The notes: generated by a model from the letters alone, not told the origin. 64,000 bases of DNA from [Eubacterium] saphenum (GCA_004557645.1 SFGI01000002.1:62001-126000), one strand, 5' to 3'; counted from the stretch's first letter, positions 51,374 to 60,919 are shown. Numbers and translations are program-made.

Positions 51374-52750
51374 CTATCTTCCTTCATAAACTTTACGCCC
51401 GCTTGCACCGCTGATGCCCATGGCTTCTCTGTACTTCGCCACCGTGCGGCGAGAGATCTGCAGACCTTCTGCAACGAGCAGTTCTGTCAGTTCTCTGTCG
51501 CTGAGGGGCTTCTGTTTATTTTCCCCGTCTATGATGGCACGGAGGCGTTTCTTAACGCTGTCGGCAGAAACAGTCCCCTCTTCCTCTGCTTTGGCCACGG
51601 CTTTGGAAAAGAAGGCATGGAGGGGGAACACCCCTCGTTCGCACTGGAGATATTTCTCCTTCACCCCACGGCTGACGGTGGATTCATGGATGCCCAAGCC
51701 CTCCGCCACATCTGCCATTTTCAGGGGCGCAAGCTGCCCATGAGAGCAGAGGAAAAATTCCTTCTGGTGCTGCACGATATATTCCGCCACCTGCTGCAGG
51801 GTGCTTTCCCGCTTGCTGATGCACTGCAGGGCCCATTCCGCCTGCTTCAGCTTATCGGCAATGTATTCTTCCGTTTCAGCATCCGCCTTTTCCCGCAGCA
51901 GTTTCACATAGGCATGACTGATATTCAATCGGGGCAGCATGGCACCGTTGACTGTGACCGCCAGTTCTTCGCCTTTTCGTTCTACCAGTATGTCGGGGAC
52001 GACATATTCCACCGTCCCCTCCCCTGCAAAGCCGCTGCCAGGCTTGGGCTGGCAGGAGCGGATCTCCTGCAGGGCTGTCATCAGCTCTTCCATGGAAACT
52101 TTCAATTTCTTGGCAATATGGGAAAGGCGGTTCTTCGCCAGTTCATCCAAATAGGTTTCCACTACTTTTATGACCAAGGGGGAGGCATTTTTCTGTTTCA
52201 ACTGGATCAGCAGGCATTCCCGCAGATCCCTTGCACCCACGCCGGGGGGGTCCAACGTCTGGAATTCTGCCAGGATACGGGCAGCCGTAGTCTCTTTCAA
52301 CTGATACCTTTCGATCAGGCACTCTACGGCATCAGGCTCCAGATAGCCGCTTTCCGCTGTGCTTTCCGCCAGAAACCGCAGTACCTTTTTATTATCCTCC
52401 GGTATTTTCAAAATATTGATCTGGAAAAGAAGATATTCCCTGAGGCTCTGGCCTTCCGTTCTGCCAAAGCGGCTGTCTTCCCTTTCCCGTTCCTCCTGTT
52501 CATGCTCCACCCGATAAAAGCTGCGGTTCTGCTCATCGGCTTCTTCCAGCCATTCCAGCTTCTGCAGCAGCTTTTCTCCGCGGCTTTCCAGGGGCTCTTC
52601 TTCCTGGCTCCATTCCAAAAGGGGATTTTCCTCTGCCAGGTCACGGGTATATTCCGAAAGGGCAAGGGCATTCATCTGCAAAATCTCCACAGATTGCTGC
52701 ATCTTTTGAGACAATACCTGTTTTTGCTGCAATTGTAATGAAAGTTCCAT
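51374..52750 (-). CDS. rpoN: RNA polymerase sigma-54 factor
   Basis: 458 residues. The N-terminal activator-interacting region is Gln/Leu-rich (LSLQLQQKQVLSQKMQQSVE); the core-binding domain is in the middle (PPGVGARDLRECLLIQLKQK); the C-terminal DNA-binding RpoN box is ISRRTVAKYREAMGI. Sigma-54 recognises -24/-12 promoters and needs an AAA+ activator; none is encoded in this window. The gene heads a two-gene unit with the MocR-type regulator. Confidence 0.96.
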   Translation of the reverse strand: MELSLQLQQKQVLSQKMQQSVEILQMNALALSEYTRDLAEENPLLEWSQEEEPLESRGEKLLQKLEWLEEADEQNRSFYRVEHEQEEREREDSRFGRTEGQSLREYLLFQINILKIPEDNKKVLRFLAESTAESGYLEPDAVECLIERYQLKETTAARILAEFQTLDPPGVGARDLRECLLIQLKQKNASPLVIKVVETYLDELAKNRLSHIAKKLKVSMEELMTALQEIRSCQPKPGSGFAGEGTVEYVVPDILVERKGEELAVTVNGAMLPRLNISHAYVKLLREKADAETEEYIADKLKQAEWALQCISKRESTLQQVAEYIVQHQKEFFLCSHGQLAPLKMADVAEGLGIHESTVSRGVKEKYLQCERGVFPLHAFFSKAVAKAEEEGTVSADSVKKRLRAIIDGENKQKPLSDRELTELLVAEGLQISRRTVAKYREAMGISGASGRKVYEGR

Positions 52751-53253
52751 AAATGCGCCTCCTTCCCTTTTTCGTATTCTATGCCTATTTTAGCATGCTC
52801 ATCCCTCGGGTGCAAGGAAAGCTCTTTTCCCTTTGGTCAATGCCAGTTTCTTCCTGAAACCTGCCTCAATTTAGCAATTTATCCCTAAAAAACAGCCAAA
52901 AAACCCACAAGATTATGGTAATAAATTAACATTTACTTTTATAGATAATAAGTGTACACTAGTATGCGGAGATTCATTCGCATACAAACAAATCCTGTAC
53001 AAGCGGATGCAACTTTCATTTTTTCAGATACGGCAGGAATCCGATTTCGATAGATTTTTGGAGGAAATATTTCATCAAAGTGAAAATATCTTTTTTTATG
53101 AAAAGTTTTTTCGCTTTTTTTCTGCAAAAATATTGAGAAATTCTTATTTTTGTATTAAAATATTGCTGTTATATATAGCTATATTTTTATAAAAGTATAA
53201 CTGCAACCCGCGCCTTCCCAGGCGCACAACTAATTTGAACAGAGGGGGATAAT
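52751..53253. other. Leader and promoter region of the rnf operon
   Basis: About 500 nt of AT-rich DNA without a gene. It holds a palindrome AGTGTACACT (52951-52960), a hairpin GTATGCG/CGCATAC with a 10-nt loop (52962-52985), and a GCGCCT-TCCC-AGGCGC hairpin (53210-53225) 28 nt before the rnfC start codon. I could not place a clear promoter. Confidence 0.5.
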
Positions 53254-54648
53254 ATGCAAGCTTTAACGTTCAAACGTGGGGTACATCCTCCTGATGGGAA
53301 GGAACTGGCAAAGGACCAGCCCATCAAGGTGATTATGCCCAAAGAAAACTCTGAGTTGTTCTACCCTATGAGCCAGCACATCGGTGCTCCTTGTGAACCA
53401 CTGGTAGCTGTTGGTGATCATGTAAAAGTAGGACAGAAAATCGCTGAGTCCGGCGCATTCATGTCTTCTCCTATCTTCGCCAGTGTTTCCGGTGAAGTAG
53501 TAGACATCAGACCTATGCTGGTACCCGGCGGTGCAATGGTAAAAGCGATCGTTGTGAAAAACGATGGCAAAATGGAAGAGATCGAAGGTCTCAACGAAGG
53601 TAAAGATTACACAACTATGACAAACGACGAAATCCTGGCAGCAATCAAAAATGCCGGCGTTGTTGGTCTGGGTGGTGCAGGTTTCCCTACACACGTAAAA
53701 CTGAACCCTCCCAAAGACACACCTATCGATCACATCCTGATCAATGCGGCTGAATGTGAACCTTACCTCACATGTGACTACCGCCTGATGATCGAAGAAC
53801 CCGAAAGAATCGTAAGAGGTCTGCAGATCATGCTGAAACTGCATCCCAATGCAAAAGGCGTGATCGGTATCGAAATGAACAAGCCCGAAGCAATCGCTTC
53901 CATGACAAAGGCTTGTGAAGGCATCGATAACATCACAGTACAGCCTCTGGTTACAAAATTCCCTCAGGGTTCTGAAAAACACCTGATTTACGCTATCACA
54001 AAGAGAGAAGTAAAATCCGGTGCCCTGCCCGCATCTGCTGGCTGTATCGTAGACAACGTTGACACAGTTGTTGCGATCGAAAGAGCAATCTGCAAAGGCA
54101 GACCTCTGATGAGAAGAATCGTTACAGTTTCCGGTAAAGGTATCAAAAACCCCGGCAACTACAAGATCAGAATCGGTATGACACTGAGAGATCTGGTAGA
54201 TGCTATCGGTGGTTTCAACGAAGAAAACCCTCCCGTAAAACTGATCGCAGGTGGTCCTATGATGGGTCCCACACTGTACACACTGGATGTTGCATCCGTA
54301 AAAACAACTTCCGGTCTGCTGTGCTTCACAAAAGACGAAGCATACATTCCCGAAGAAAGAAACTGCATCCGTTGCGGTAAATGTGTAGAACATTGCCCTA
54401 TGGGCCTGATGCCCTTCATGCTGAACGCTTGCGCAATCAAAGGCGACGGCGAAGGCTTCGTAAAACATCACGGTCTGGATTGTATCGAATGTGGTTCCTG
54501 CTCTTACGAATGTCCTGCAAAACGTCAGCTGGCTCAGTCTATCAGAGCGACTAAGAAGATCGAAGCAGGCAAAAAAGCAGCAGCAGCCGCAGCAGCAAGA
54601 GCAAAAGCTGAAGCTGAGAAAAAAGCAGCAGAAGCTGAAAAGAAATAA
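53254..54648 (+). CDS. rnfC: RNF complex subunit C
   Basis: 464 residues. RnfC is the peripheral NADH/FMN/Fe-S subunit of the ferredoxin:NAD+ oxidoreductase that pumps Na+ or H+. The flavin/NADH region has GLGGAGFPTHVKLNPPKDTP and INAAECEPYLTCDYRLM; two 4Fe-4S clusters are held by CIRCGKCVEHCPMGLMPF and CIECGSCSYECPAKRQL. The C-terminus is an Ala/Lys/Glu-rich tail of about 35 residues, probably a flexible or coiled extension. First of six rnf genes in the order C-D-G-E-A-B. Confidence 0.97.
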   Translation: MQALTFKRGVHPPDGKELAKDQPIKVIMPKENSELFYPMSQHIGAPCEPLVAVGDHVKVGQKIAESGAFMSSPIFASVSGEVVDIRPMLVPGGAMVKAIVVKNDGKMEEIEGLNEGKDYTTMTNDEILAAIKNAGVVGLGGAGFPTHVKLNPPKDTPIDHILINAAECEPYLTCDYRLMIEEPERIVRGLQIMLKLHPNAKGVIGIEMNKPEAIASMTKACEGIDNITVQPLVTKFPQGSEKHLIYAITKREVKSGALPASAGCIVDNVDTVVAIERAICKGRPLMRRIVTVSGKGIKNPGNYKIRIGMTLRDLVDAIGGFNEENPPVKLIAGGPMMGPTLYTLDVASVKTTSGLLCFTKDEAYIPEERNCIRCGKCVEHCPMGLMPFMLNACAIKGDGEGFVKHHGLDCIECGSCSYECPAKRQLAQSIRATKKIEAGKKAAAAAAARAKAEAEKKAAEAEKK

Positions 54649-54666
54649 GAAGGGGGAGAATAAAAC

Positions 54667-55623
54667 ATGGCTAACTTTGTAGTATCCGGTACCCCTCATG
54701 TGCGTTCCAAAGAATCCATCCAGAGCATCATGCGTAATGTAATCATCGCTCTGGTACCCGCAACAGCGATGGGTATTTATTATTTCGGCCTGAAAGCACT
54801 GATTCTGATCGTAGCTGCGATCGTATCTGCTGTTTTCTTTGAATGGCTGTATGAAAAAATCACAAAAAAACCCGTTACAATCAGCGACTTGTCCGCAGTT
54901 GTAACAGGTCTGTTACTGGCAATGAACCTGCCTGCATCCGCTCCCGTTTGGGTGCCTATCGTAGGTAGTGCATTTGCTATCATCTTTGCAAAACAGTTGT
55001 TTGGTGGTCTGGGTCAGAACTTCATCAACCCTGCACTGGCAGGTCGTGCATTCCTGCTGGCTTCCTACCCTACAGAAATGACAACATGGACAGCACCCAC
55101 AGGCTTCAGCGGCGCAGACGCAGTAGCAGTTGCTACACCTCTGTCCCAGCTGAAAGCAGGAGAACTGACTACTTCTCTGGGCGACCTGATCGTTGGTAAC
55201 GTAGGCGGCTGTATCGGTGAAACATGTGCAATCGCACTGATCATCGGCGGTATCTACCTGCTGTACAAACACGTAATCAGCTGGAAGATTCCCGTAATCT
55301 ACATCGCAACAGTATTCATCCTGTTTGCTGTAATCGGCAGACATGGCGTAAGAATGCCTCTGCAGGAAATCATGGCCGGCGGCGTAATGCTGGGTGGTAT
55401 CTTCATGGCAACAGACTACGCTTCTTCTCCCGTAACACCTAAGGGCCAGGTTATCTTCGCTATCGGCGCTGGTCTGATTACATATCTGATCCGTACATTC
55501 GGTGGTTACCCCGAAGGCGTATCCTATTCCATCCTGCTGATGAACGTTTGTGTACCTCTGATCGAAAGATTCACAGAGCCCACAATCTTCGGTGCATTAC
55601 CTAAAACAAAGGAGGCGAAATAA
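54667..55623 (+). CDS. rnfD: RNF complex subunit D
   Basis: 318 residues, about nine to ten membrane segments. It carries a covalently bound FMN; the likely site is the Thr in GGIFMATDYASSPVTPKG (about residues 241-258). LTGLLLAMNLPASAPVWVP-like and FGGLGQNFINPALAGRAFL motifs are conserved. It forms part of the ion path. 18 nt after rnfC, 2 nt before rnfG. Confidence 0.97.
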   Translation: MANFVVSGTPHVRSKESIQSIMRNVIIALVPATAMGIYYFGLKALILIVAAIVSAVFFEWLYEKITKKPVTISDLSAVVTGLLLAMNLPASAPVWVPIVGSAFAIIFAKQLFGGLGQNFINPALAGRAFLLASYPTEMTTWTAPTGFSGADAVAVATPLSQLKAGELTTSLGDLIVGNVGGCIGETCAIALIIGGIYLLYKHVISWKIPVIYIATVFILFAVIGRHGVRMPLQEIMAGGVMLGGIFMATDYASSPVTPKGQVIFAIGAGLITYLIRTFGGYPEGVSYSILLMNVCVPLIERFTEPTIFGALPKTKEAK

Positions 55624-55625
55624 GC

Positions 55626-56162
55626 ATGAACTCTAAAGCAGTAGTTAAACCCGCAATCGTTCTGCTGGTTATCGCCGGTGTAGCTGCAGGTCTGCTGGGC
55701 GTCGTTTCCGAAGTTACAGCTGCTCCTATCGCTGCACAGAATGAAAAAACACTGAACGAATCCATGACAGCAGTTATGCCTGAAGCATCCTCCTTCGAAC
55801 AGCTGGATGTTGAACTGACAGGCACAATCACAGCTGTATATCAGGCTGACAACGGCGGTTATGTTATCACAACAGCACCCGGCGGTTTCGGCGGTGCTGT
55901 AAACACAATGATCGGCGTTGGTGCTGACGGCGTGATCACAGGCGTACGTGTAACAGGTCACTCTGAAACACCCGGTCTGGGCGCAAAAGCAACAGAACCC
56001 GCTTTCTATGAACAGTTCGCAGGCAAATCCGGTTCTGTATCCGTAACAAAAGATGGCGGCGAAATCGTTCCCATCACAAGTGCAACAATTACATCCAGAA
56101 CAGTGTGCGTAGGTACACAGGAAGCTCTGGATTGGGTCGCAGCGAATGGAGGTGCTAACTGA
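55626..56162 (+). CDS. rnfG: RNF complex subunit G
   Basis: 178 residues. One N-terminal membrane anchor (about 8-28, PAIVLLVIAGVAAGLLGVV) and an external FMN-binding domain; the FMN-bearing Thr lies in ITSATITSRTV. VRVTGHSETPGLGAKATEPA is the family signature. It passes electrons between RnfD and the other membrane subunits. Its stop overlaps the rnfE start (TGATGG at 56160-56165). Confidence 0.95.
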   Translation: MNSKAVVKPAIVLLVIAGVAAGLLGVVSEVTAAPIAAQNEKTLNESMTAVMPEASSFEQLDVELTGTITAVYQADNGGYVITTAPGGFGGAVNTMIGVGADGVITGVRVTGHSETPGLGAKATEPAFYEQFAGKSGSVSVTKDGGEIVPITSATITSRTVCVGTQEALDWVAANGGAN

Positions 56163-56758
56163 TGGCTAACCCTGTAAAATTGATTAAAAACGGTATCATC
56201 AATGAAAACCCCACATTCGTACAGGTTATCGGTATGTGTCCTACACTGGCGGTAACATCTTCCGCGATCAACGGTATTGGTATGGGTCTGGCGGCAACAG
56301 CAGTACTGATTTGTTCCAACATTTTCATCTCTCTGCTGAGAAAGATCATTCCTGATACAGTACGTATCCCTTGCTTTATCGTAGTTATTGCTACATTCGT
56401 AACAATCATCGAATTCCTTCTGAAGGCTTACGTTCCCAGTTTGTACGCATCCTTGGGTCTGTTTATTCCACTGATCGTAGTTAACTGTCTGATCCTGGCT
56501 CGTGCAGAAGCATTCGCATCCAAAAATGGTCCCGTTGCTGCTGCATTCGACGGTATCGGCATGGGTCTTGGTTTCACAATTGCCCTGGGCTGCATTGGTC
56601 TGGTTCGTGAATTCATCGGTTCCGGTACACTGTTCAACATGACAGTACTGCCCGAAGCATTCCCCAGAACACTGCTGTTCGTAATGGCTCCCGGTGCGTT
56701 CTTCACACTGGCTTGCCTGATGGCTCTTCTGAACCATTTCAGAAATAAAAAAGCGTAA
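56162..56758 (+). CDS. rnfE: RNF complex subunit E
   Basis: 198 residues with six membrane segments, related to RnfA and to NqrD. NPTFVQVIGMCPTLAVTSSA carries the conserved Cys that helps hold a membrane-embedded iron site between RnfA and RnfE; a second Cys lies in LIVVNCLILARAEAFAS. 17 nt before rnfA. Confidence 0.96.
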   Translation: MANPVKLIKNGIINENPTFVQVIGMCPTLAVTSSAINGIGMGLAATAVLICSNIFISLLRKIIPDTVRIPCFIVVIATFVTIIEFLLKAYVPSLYASLGLFIPLIVVNCLILARAEAFASKNGPVAAAFDGIGMGLGFTIALGCIGLVREFIGSGTLFNMTVLPEAFPRTLLFVMAPGAFFTLACLMALLNHFRNKKA

Positions 56759-56775
56759 GAAGGAGGGGAAAATAA

Positions 56776-57354
56776 ATGAATCTGATCTTATTGATTTTGG
56801 CTGGCGTTTTCGTAAATAACTACGTAATGTCCCAGTTCTTAGGTATCTGCCCCTTCCTCGGTGTTTCCAAAAAGGTAGACACAGCGGCTGGTATGGGCAT
56901 GGCCGTAATCTTCGTTATGTCCCTGGCGGCAGCAGCAGCATGGCTGGTATACAACCTGATTCTGGTGCCCCTGAACATCGTATATCTGTACAACATCGCG
57001 TTCATTCTGCTGATCGCATCCCTGGTACAGTTCGTAGAAATGTTCCTGAAAAAATCCGCACCTGCTCTGTATCAGGCACTGGGTGTATTCCTGCCCCTGA
57101 TCACAACAAACTGTGCGGTACTGGGTGTAGCCGTAACAAACATGCAGAAAGGCTACAACTTCATCGAATCCGTTCTGAACGCAGTTGGTGGTGCGGCTGG
57201 TTTCGCACTGGCAATCGTTCTGTTTGCTGGTATTCGTGAAAGAATCGCTGATAATGACACACCGAAAGCCTTCGATGGTTTCCCTATGGCTCTGATCACA
57301 GCTGGTCTGATGTCCATCGCATTCCTGGGCTTCTCCGGTCTGATTAAACTGTAA
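56776..57354 (+). CDS. rnfA: RNF complex subunit A
   Basis: 192 residues with six membrane segments, the NqrE-like partner of RnfE. VNNYVMSQFLGICPFLGVSK and LITTNCAVLGVAVTNMQKGY contain the two conserved cysteines facing the RnfE ones. AGAAGGAGGGG ahead of the ATG. Followed by rnfB after 20 nt. Confidence 0.96.
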   Translation: MNLILLILAGVFVNNYVMSQFLGICPFLGVSKKVDTAAGMGMAVIFVMSLAAAAAWLVYNLILVPLNIVYLYNIAFILLIASLVQFVEMFLKKSAPALYQALGVFLPLITTNCAVLGVAVTNMQKGYNFIESVLNAVGGAAGFALAIVLFAGIRERIADNDTPKAFDGFPMALITAGLMSIAFLGFSGLIKL

Positions 57355-57374
57355 TAGAAGGAGGGTAAAAGAAT

Positions 57375-58271
57375 ATGGATCCAATGAGTATTGTATTCCC
57401 CGTCCTGAGTATTGGCGGTATGGGCGTTGTTTTCGGCGCTTGTCTGGGTGTTGCAAGTGAAGTCTTCAAAGTTGATGAAGACCCTCGTATCGGCGAAGTA
57501 CTGAGCGTTCTGCCCGGTGCTAACTGTGGTGGTTGCGGCTTCCCCGGTTGTGGTGGTTGTGCATCTGCTATCGTTGCTGGCACAGCTCCCGTAAATGCTT
57601 GCCCCGTTGGTGGTGCAGGCGTTGCTGAAAAAGTAGGCGCGATCATGGGTATCGAAGCATCTGCTGCTGAACCCGTTGCCGCTTTTGTTAAGTGCGGTGG
57701 TACTTGCGACAAAGCAAAAAATAAATATGATTACGAAGGCATCGACGACTGTAACTTCGCAGTACAGCTGGCTGGTCAGGGTGCAAAATCCTGTTCCTAT
57801 GGCTGTCTGGGTCTGGGCAGCTGTAAGAAAGCATGTGCTTTCGGTGCAATCGAAATCATTGACGGCGTAGCTGTGATCGATAAAGATAAATGTGTAGCTT
57901 GTGGTAAATGTGTATCCGCATGTCCTAAACATATCATCGAACTGCTGCCCGCTAAGAAGAAAGTAAAAGTACAGTGTTCTTCCAAAGATATGGGTAAGAA
58001 CGTAATCCCCAACTGCTCCGTTGGTTGTATCGCATGTAAGATCTGTGAAAAGAACTGTCCTTTCGATGCAATCCACGTAATCGATAACCTGGCTGTGATC
58101 GACTACGATAAATGTAAAGCATGTGGTATCTGTGCTAACAAATGTCCTAAGGGCGTTCTGACAGGCAAGAGACCTGCTCAGCCTGCTGCTCCTGCAGCTG
58201 CAGCACCCGCTGCACAGGCTGCTCCCGCTCCCGCGGCTGCACCTGCACAGGAAGCTCCTAAGGCAGAATGA
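57375..58271 (+). CDS. rnfB: RNF complex subunit B
   Basis: 298 residues. RnfB accepts electrons from ferredoxin. An N-terminal membrane anchor is followed by GANCGGCGFPGCGGCASAIV, the first cluster motif, and several 4Fe-4S motifs in the C-terminal half (CVACGKCVSACPKHI, CIACKICEKNCPFDA, CKACGICANKCPKGV). The last 35 residues are an Ala/Pro tail. Last gene of the rnf operon; a terminator follows at 58340-58373. Confidence 0.97.
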   Translation: MDPMSIVFPVLSIGGMGVVFGACLGVASEVFKVDEDPRIGEVLSVLPGANCGGCGFPGCGGCASAIVAGTAPVNACPVGGAGVAEKVGAIMGIEASAAEPVAAFVKCGGTCDKAKNKYDYEGIDDCNFAVQLAGQGAKSCSYGCLGLGSCKKACAFGAIEIIDGVAVIDKDKCVACGKCVSACPKHIIELLPAKKKVKVQCSSKDMGKNVIPNCSVGCIACKICEKNCPFDAIHVIDNLAVIDYDKCKACGICANKCPKGVLTGKRPAQPAAPAAAAPAAQAAPAPAAAPAQEAPKAE

Positions 58272-58339
58272 TAATTCTGCGAAACCGCTTTGCGGCAATA
58301 GGCAGAAGAAACAAAAGCAGAATAATTTCTCTAGCTTTC

Positions 58340-58373
58340 AAAGACTCTCCGAGAAATCGGAGGGTCTTTTTTT
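58340..58373 (+). terminator. Terminator of the rnf operon
   Basis: AAGACTCTCCGA-GAAA-TCGGAGGGTCTT stem followed by TTTTT, about 70 nt after rnfB. Confidence 0.88.
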
Positions 58374-58462
58374 GATTCTTTTTATTTTCTGTTCCCTTTA
58401 CCCCTCCCCTCTTTTATGCTAAAATAGTGGAATGAAAAAACGAATCAAAGGAGGATTTTTCT

Positions 58463-58723
58463 ATGAGAGGTCGTTCCTCACAAAATATATGGGTATTGAT
58501 CCTGCTGTTGCTGGCGGGTGTGGTACTGGGTGGTTTCATTGCCAATATGCTGGGCGGTATTCCAGCGCTGAGCTGGCTGGCTTATGGCAGCGACTTTGGT
58601 CTTTCCTCCCCCCTGGTTCTGGATCTGGGGGTATTGACACTGCAGTTTGGTCTGACCATCCGTTTCACTATCGCAGGCATCATCGGCATTGTTTTGGCGT
58701 TTTTCATCTACAGAAAGTTATGA
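58463..58723 (+). CDS. DUF4321 family membrane protein
   Basis: 86 residues with two hydrophobic stretches (VLILLLLAGVVLGGFIANML and the C-terminal IRFTIAGIIGIVLAFFIYRK). The pattern and length match DUF4321, small proteins found next to mreB in Clostridia. Function unknown. AAAGGAGG before the ATG; the terminator at 58727-58754 separates it from mreB. Confidence 0.85.
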   Translation: MRGRSSQNIWVLILLLLAGVVLGGFIANMLGGIPALSWLAYGSDFGLSSPLVLDLGVLTLQFGLTIRFTIAGIIGIVLAFFIYRKL

Positions 58724-58726
58724 TAA

Positions 58727-58754
58727 CAAAGGGCACATAAAATGCCCTTTTTTT
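58727..58754 (+). terminator. Terminator of the DUF4321 gene
   Basis: AAAGGGCA-CATAAAA-TGCCCTTT hairpin with TTTTTT run. Confidence 0.85.
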
Positions 58755-58811
58755 CTGCAGAAATCCACCAGTAAAATCCATGGTTTTTTTTCGAAAAATA
58801 CAATGCTTTTC

Positions 58812-58840
58812 TTGAAAAGAAAGCAAAAAAGCGGTATGAT
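58812..58840 (+). promoter_or_regulatory. Promoter of the mreBCD operon
   Basis: TTGAAA (58812-58817), 17-bp spacer and TATGAT (58835-58840), about 85 nt before the mreB start codon. Confidence 0.65.
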
Positions 58841-58924
58841 TAAATGTAAAGCAAAATTCAAGAGAATCAACGGCTGCGGCAGATCGGCGGCAGCGTTTTC
58901 CAATAATGAAAGGGGTAAAAATCA

Positions 58925-59956
58925 ATGTTTGTTTCCAAAGATATGGGTATCGACCTGGGTACTGCCAATACTCTGGTTTATATGAAAGAAAAAGGCATCA
59001 TCGTAAATGAGCCTTCCGTTGTTGCCATCAACACACAGACAAGAGAAGTTCTGGCTGTGGGCAATGAAGCGAAGGACATGATCGGCCGTACACCCGGCAA
59101 TATCGTTGCCATCCGCCCCATGAAGGACGGCGTGATCGCCGACTTTGATGTGACACAGGCAATGCTGCGTTATTTCATCAACAAAGCTTATGTGCGTTCC
59201 ATGTTTGGGCCCAAGCCCCGCATCGTCATCTGTGTGCCTTCCGGCGTAACAGAAGTTGAAAAACGTGCAGTTCTGGAAGCTGCCATCGCTGCTGGCTCCA
59301 AAGAAAAAGATACTTATCTGATCGAAGAACCCATGGCGGCTGCCATCGGCGCAGGTCTGCCCGTAGCAGAACCTACCGGCAGCATGGTCGTTGATATCGG
59401 CGGCGGCACCAGCGAAGTGGCTATCATTTCCCTGGGCGGCATCGTCACCAGCACGTCTCTGCGAGTGGCAGGGGATGCACTGGATACTGCCATCGTAAGC
59501 TACATCAAGAAGGAATTTTCTCTGGCTATTGGTGACCGTACTGCAGAAGAAATCAAGATCACCATTGGCTCTGCATATCCTTTGGAAAGAGAAGAAAAAA
59601 TGGAAATCCGCGGACGCGACCTGGTAAGCGGCCTGCCTAAGACCATCGAAGTCAACTCTATCCATATCAGACAGGCCCTCAACGAACCTGTAGATTCCAT
59701 CATCAACAGCATCAAGCAGACACTGGAGGCAACCCCTCCCGAACTGGCTGCAGATATTATGGAATACGGCATTACGCTGACCGGCGGCGGCGCTCATCTG
59801 CGTGGTCTGAACCATCTGATCACAGCGGAAACAGGCATGCCCGTCAACATCGCCAACGAACCTCTGAACTGCGTCGCATTGGGCACAGGTATGGTTCTTG
59901 AGCAGATCGATAAATTGAAATCTGTGCTGATCTCTCCCAGAAAAGCACTGTTCTGA
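58925..59956 (+). CDS. mreB: Rod shape-determining protein MreB
   Basis: 343 residues, actin-like ATPase forming membrane-bound filaments that guide lateral wall synthesis. The nucleotide-binding phosphate loops are MGIDLGTANTLVYMKEKG and VDIGGGTSEVAIISLGG, and the adenosine motif GITLTGGGAHLRGLNHLI lies near the end. It starts the mreB-mreC-mreD-pbp2 operon. Confidence 0.98.
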   Translation: MFVSKDMGIDLGTANTLVYMKEKGIIVNEPSVVAINTQTREVLAVGNEAKDMIGRTPGNIVAIRPMKDGVIADFDVTQAMLRYFINKAYVRSMFGPKPRIVICVPSGVTEVEKRAVLEAAIAAGSKEKDTYLIEEPMAAAIGAGLPVAEPTGSMVVDIGGGTSEVAIISLGGIVTSTSLRVAGDALDTAIVSYIKKEFSLAIGDRTAEEIKITIGSAYPLEREEKMEIRGRDLVSGLPKTIEVNSIHIRQALNEPVDSIINSIKQTLEATPPELAADIMEYGITLTGGGAHLRGLNHLITAETGMPVNIANEPLNCVALGTGMVLEQIDKLKSVLISPRKALF

Positions 59957-59986
59957 TCCCAAAAACACCGAAAGGAGCATTTCAAC

Positions 59987-60919
59987 TTGCAGGAGTTTTT
60001 CTTAAAACATAAAAAGCATATCATCAGTGCGGGCATCGCGCTTCTGGTTTTGGTCACAGTCATTGCCAGCGGCAAAAAGCTGAACGCCACTCTGCTGGAA
60101 AGCGCCATCGGTGTCGTTGTCACCCCGTTTCAGGACCTGACCACGGGGATCAGCAGTTGGGTAGACGAAACGGTCACATCCGCCCGCAGCAAAACAGATC
60201 TGAAAGAAGAAAACGAAGACCTGAAAAACCAGATCGCAGAACTGATGGAAGAAAACAGACGTCTGTCCATGTATGAGGCGGAAAACGCAAAGCTTTCTTC
60301 CCTGCTGAAGATCGCCCAAAGATACCCTGACTATGAAAGCGTTGGTGCAAAGATCATCGCTAAGGACCCCGGTGTCTGGTATGACGGCTTCATCATCGAT
60401 AAGGGTACATCCAGCGATATCAGCGCAAACATGGTGCTGATCGCCCCCGAAGGGCTGGTAGGCAAGGTGCTGGAAAGCGGTGCCACCTTCTCCAAGGCCC
60501 AATCCATTCTGGACAGCCGTTCCTCTGTACCTGCCAAAAGCGTGCGTACAGGCGATCTGGGCGTAGTAAAAGGAGATTATACCCTTTCCAACAACGGTCT
60601 TTGTAAGATGGAATATATCGACGGCGATGCGGAGATCATGGTGGGCGATGAAATCGTCACATCCCATCTGTCGGATATTTATCCCGAAGGGCTTGCCATC
60701 GGCAAAGTGCTGGAGATCGAAACCGATACCAACGGTCTGACAAAATATGCTGTTATCGAGCCTTATGTGGATCTGAAGCATTTGGATACCATTCTGATCA
60801 TTGATAAAAACAGCGCTCCCGCCGGCAAAACCGCCGTTCCTGCTGCAGAAACAGCAGAAATGGGCGAAGAAGCCATGGAGCCTGATGAAAACACTACAGG
60901 TACGGGGGTGGCTGAATGA
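59987..60919 (+). CDS. mreC: Rod shape-determining protein MreC
   Basis: 310 residues, TTG start at 59987 with AAAGGAG about 10 nt upstream. One membrane segment (about 11-31, ISAGIALLVLVTVIASGKKL), a coiled coil (about 65-105) and two beta-barrel domains; DRSSVPAKSV-type and EGLVGKVLESGATFSKAQSI sequences are typical. It links MreB to the penicillin-binding protein and RodA. Overlaps mreD by 4 nt. The acidic C-tail of 30 residues is longer than usual. Confidence 0.95.
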   Translation: MQEFFLKHKKHIISAGIALLVLVTVIASGKKLNATLLESAIGVVVTPFQDLTTGISSWVDETVTSARSKTDLKEENEDLKNQIAELMEENRRLSMYEAENAKLSSLLKIAQRYPDYESVGAKIIAKDPGVWYDGFIIDKGTSSDISANMVLIAPEGLVGKVLESGATFSKAQSILDSRSSVPAKSVRTGDLGVVKGDYTLSNNGLCKMEYIDGDAEIMVGDEIVTSHLSDIYPEGLAIGKVLEIETDTNGLTKYAVIEPYVDLKHLDTILIIDKNSAPAGKTAVPAAETAEMGEEAMEPDENTTGTGVAE

